Shown here in pieces: positions 6,838 to 7,928 of a stretch of DNA of 7,928 nt. The DNA is from DASSKW01 sp035690065 (GTDB taxonomy: Bacteria; Pseudomonadota; Gammaproteobacteria; Natronospirales; REEB76). Position 1 is the first letter of the stretch; every line of letters begins with the position of its first letter. Under the pieces are notes generated by a model. The model ran no database searches, was not told the origin of the DNA, and saw only the letters and a program-made list of their open reading frames with translations. A program made the position numbers and the translations under genes. The stretch covers positions 1 through 7,928 of the forward strand of contig DASSKW010000111.1 of assembly GCA_035690065.1 (NCBI GenBank), in the 5' to 3' direction.

Positions 6838-7470
6838 TCAGGGTAAACGCAGACCAGCGCGGCGATAATCTTGCTGCGTGGCGATTTCGAGATAGAAGGC
6901 ATGCAGCTGCTGCACCGCAGCCTGCAATTGTGCCAGCCCATCTTCGTTCACCAGAATATCATCCCCTGCAGCCAGACGTCGCGTCCTGTCGGTTTGCGCT
7001 GCGAGCATGGCACGCGCTCCAGCCTCGTTTTCTCCATCACGCGACATAAGTCGGGTTAATTGCAGCTGTTCGGAACAATCTACCACCAGCACGCGATCCA
7101 CCAAGGCACGTGCGCCTGAGGACTCCGCCAGCAAGGGCACGACAGCGATGCAATAGGGCCCGGATGCGGCATCCAGTTTTCGGGCCAATTCCTTGATGAT
7201 CAGTGGATGGAGCAGGGTTTCGACACGGTTGCGCAGCACTTCATCGGAAAATAGCCGTCGCCGCATCCGGCCACGGTCCAGATTGCCTTGCGGATCCAGG
7301 ATTTCGTTGCCCAGGGCGGCGCACAATGCCGCTAAGCCAGGGTTGCCGGGCGCGGTTAGTTCACGCGCGACCAGATCGGCATCCACGACCGGGATGCCAA
7401 GCCTGGCAAATTCTGTCGCCACAGTGGATTTGCCACTGGCGACACCGCCGGTAAGCCCTATCTTGAGCAT
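6838..7470 (-). CDS. coaE: Dephospho-CoA kinase
   Basis: CoaE phosphorylates the 3'-hydroxyl of the dephospho-CoA ribose with ATP, the last step of coenzyme A synthesis, in the cytoplasm. The start at 7470 gives 210 residues (E. coli 206) and places the P-loop GGVASGKS at residues 8-15, as in the family. Other hallmarks are VVDADLVAREL (28-38), LLHPLI (86-91), the VPLLAE motif (111-116) and the DRTRRLAAGDDILVN stretch (161-175) that corresponds to the conserved lid and C-terminal region. An in-frame ATG at 7506 would add 12 residues and overlap pilD by 32 nt, which is less likely. With 7470 the gene follows the pilD stop by 4 nt, probably by translational coupling, since no strong ribosome site is visible. 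Confidence 0.97.
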   Translation of the reverse strand: MLKIGLTGGVASGKSTVATEFARLGIPVVDADLVARELTAPGNPGLAALCAALGNEILDPQGNLDRGRMRRRLFSDEVLRNRVETLLHPLIIKELARKLDAASGPYCIAVVPLLAESSGARALVDRVLVVDCSEQLQLTRLMSRDGENEAGARAMLAAQTDRTRRLAAGDDILVNEDGLAQLQAAVQQLHAFYLEIATQQDYRRAGLRLP

Positions 7471-7474
7471 GGGA

Positions 7475-7928
7475 TCAGGGCAGACCGGCCAGCCCCAGAT
7501 AGGCATCGGTCAACTGATGCCCCCAGAGCAGGGCGATCCAGCCGGCGGCTGCCAAGAATGGGCCATACGGTATCGGCACCCCCCTCTCGTGACGGCGAAT
7601 CAGTATCAGCGTGATTCCGACCACAGCGCCCGTTGCAGCCGACAGCAAGATAATCGCCGGCAGCATTTGCCAGCCCAACCAAGCGCCCAGCGCAGCCAGC
7701 AATTTAAAATCCCCTCTGCCCAAACCTTCTTTACCGGTGGCCCACTTGAAGACGTGATACACACTCCACAGGCTCAAATAGCCAGCAAGCGCGCCAATCA
7801 CGGCGGAATGCAAATCTGTGAAGACATGGTCTAGGTTGAACGTGAGTCCCAGCCACAACAACGGCAGTGTCAACGTGTCGTACAAGAAGTTGCGTTCAAA
7901 GTCGATCGCAGTGAGCGGCAGCAGCATC
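7475..7928 (-). CDS. pilD: Type IV prepilin peptidase (3' part, cut by window edge)
   Basis: PilD is an inner-membrane aspartyl protease that cleaves the leader of type IV prepilins and type II secretion pseudopilins and N-methylates the new first residue. Only the last 150 or so residues are in the window; the frame is open at 7928, so the first visible ATG is not the start. The A24 peptidase domain is clear. The predicted catalytic aspartates are in TAID (visible residue 9) and GRGDFK (visible residue 73), 64 residues apart as in Pseudomonas PilD. TGKEG precedes the second site, GAWLGW follows it, and PIPYGPFLA lies near the C-terminus. About five membrane helices are visible. The usual LPD after the first aspartate is LYD here. 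The methylase half with its cysteine motif lies outside. pilB and pilC probably lie upstream, as in related genomes. Confidence 0.95.
   Translation of the reverse strand, partial: MLLPLTAIDFERNFLYDTLTLPLLWLGLTFNLDHVFTDLHSAVIGALAGYLSLWSVYHVFKWATGKEGLGRGDFKLLAALGAWLGWQMLPAIILLSAATGAVVGITLILIRRHERGVPIPYGPFLAAAGWIALLWGHQLTDAYLGLAGLP

Noticed and set aside
5792..6868. Plus-strand open frames opposite yacG and zapD
   Set aside because: The minus strand carries clear YacG and ZapD proteins with conserved motifs, so the plus-strand frames are shadows.
7193..7834. A 213-codon plus-strand frame across coaE and pilD
   Set aside because: It is rich in Arg, Ser and Pro, crosses two recognised genes on the other strand and has no family features.
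1..7928. Mobile elements, CRISPR, tRNA/rRNA, toxin-antitoxin or defence genes
   Set aside because: I searched both strands for transposases, terminal repeats, repeated spacers and typical gene pairs and saw none. Nearly all bases are accounted for by housekeeping genes.

Overview
The window is an ordinary chromosomal housekeeping segment of a gammaproteobacterium with moderately high G+C. The assignment rests on gene order. In Escherichia coli, secA, mutT, yacG, zapD and coaE are neighbours, with type IV pilus assembly genes beyond coaE, and the same set is recognisable here. The Nudix protein carries a C-terminal ThiE-like domain, an arrangement known from Pseudomonas-type gammaproteobacteria rather than from enterics. 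I cannot name the genus; a free-living, non-enteric lineage seems likely.

Layout: the plus strand carries secA (13-2724), a 93-nt spacer with a hairpin, a Nudix/ThiE-like fusion (start preferred at 2842, end 3783), and a small four-cysteine membrane protein joined to it by an ATGA overlap (3780-4196). The minus strand, read from the right edge inward, carries the 3' part of a type IV prepilin peptidase gene (pilD, cut by the window end), then coaE, zapD, yacG and a large membrane-bound GH17-family protein (5756 down to 4038). The minus-strand genes are separated by 4, 17, 10 and 49 nt, which looks like one operon. The two gene sets converge and their last genes overlap tail to tail by 159 nt. 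Every base outside two short spacers (2725 to about 2841, and 5757-5805) is in a gene.

How the genes work together: SecA drives protein export. The Nudix domain probably sanitises oxidised nucleotides. PilD processes prepilins, CoaE completes coenzyme A synthesis, ZapD bundles FtsZ at the division ring, and YacG is a small zinc protein that inhibits DNA gyrase in E. coli. These form a conserved neighbourhood rather than a single pathway. The non-standard pieces are the GH17 membrane protein and the small membrane protein, which sit between the Nudix gene and yacG, where E. coli has nothing. I see no mobile element, CRISPR array, tRNA, rRNA, toxin-antitoxin pair or defence system. The most interesting points are the overlapping convergent 3' ends, the GH17 enzyme's position and topology, the cysteine pattern of the small membrane protein, and the altered substrate residues in the ThiE-like domain.
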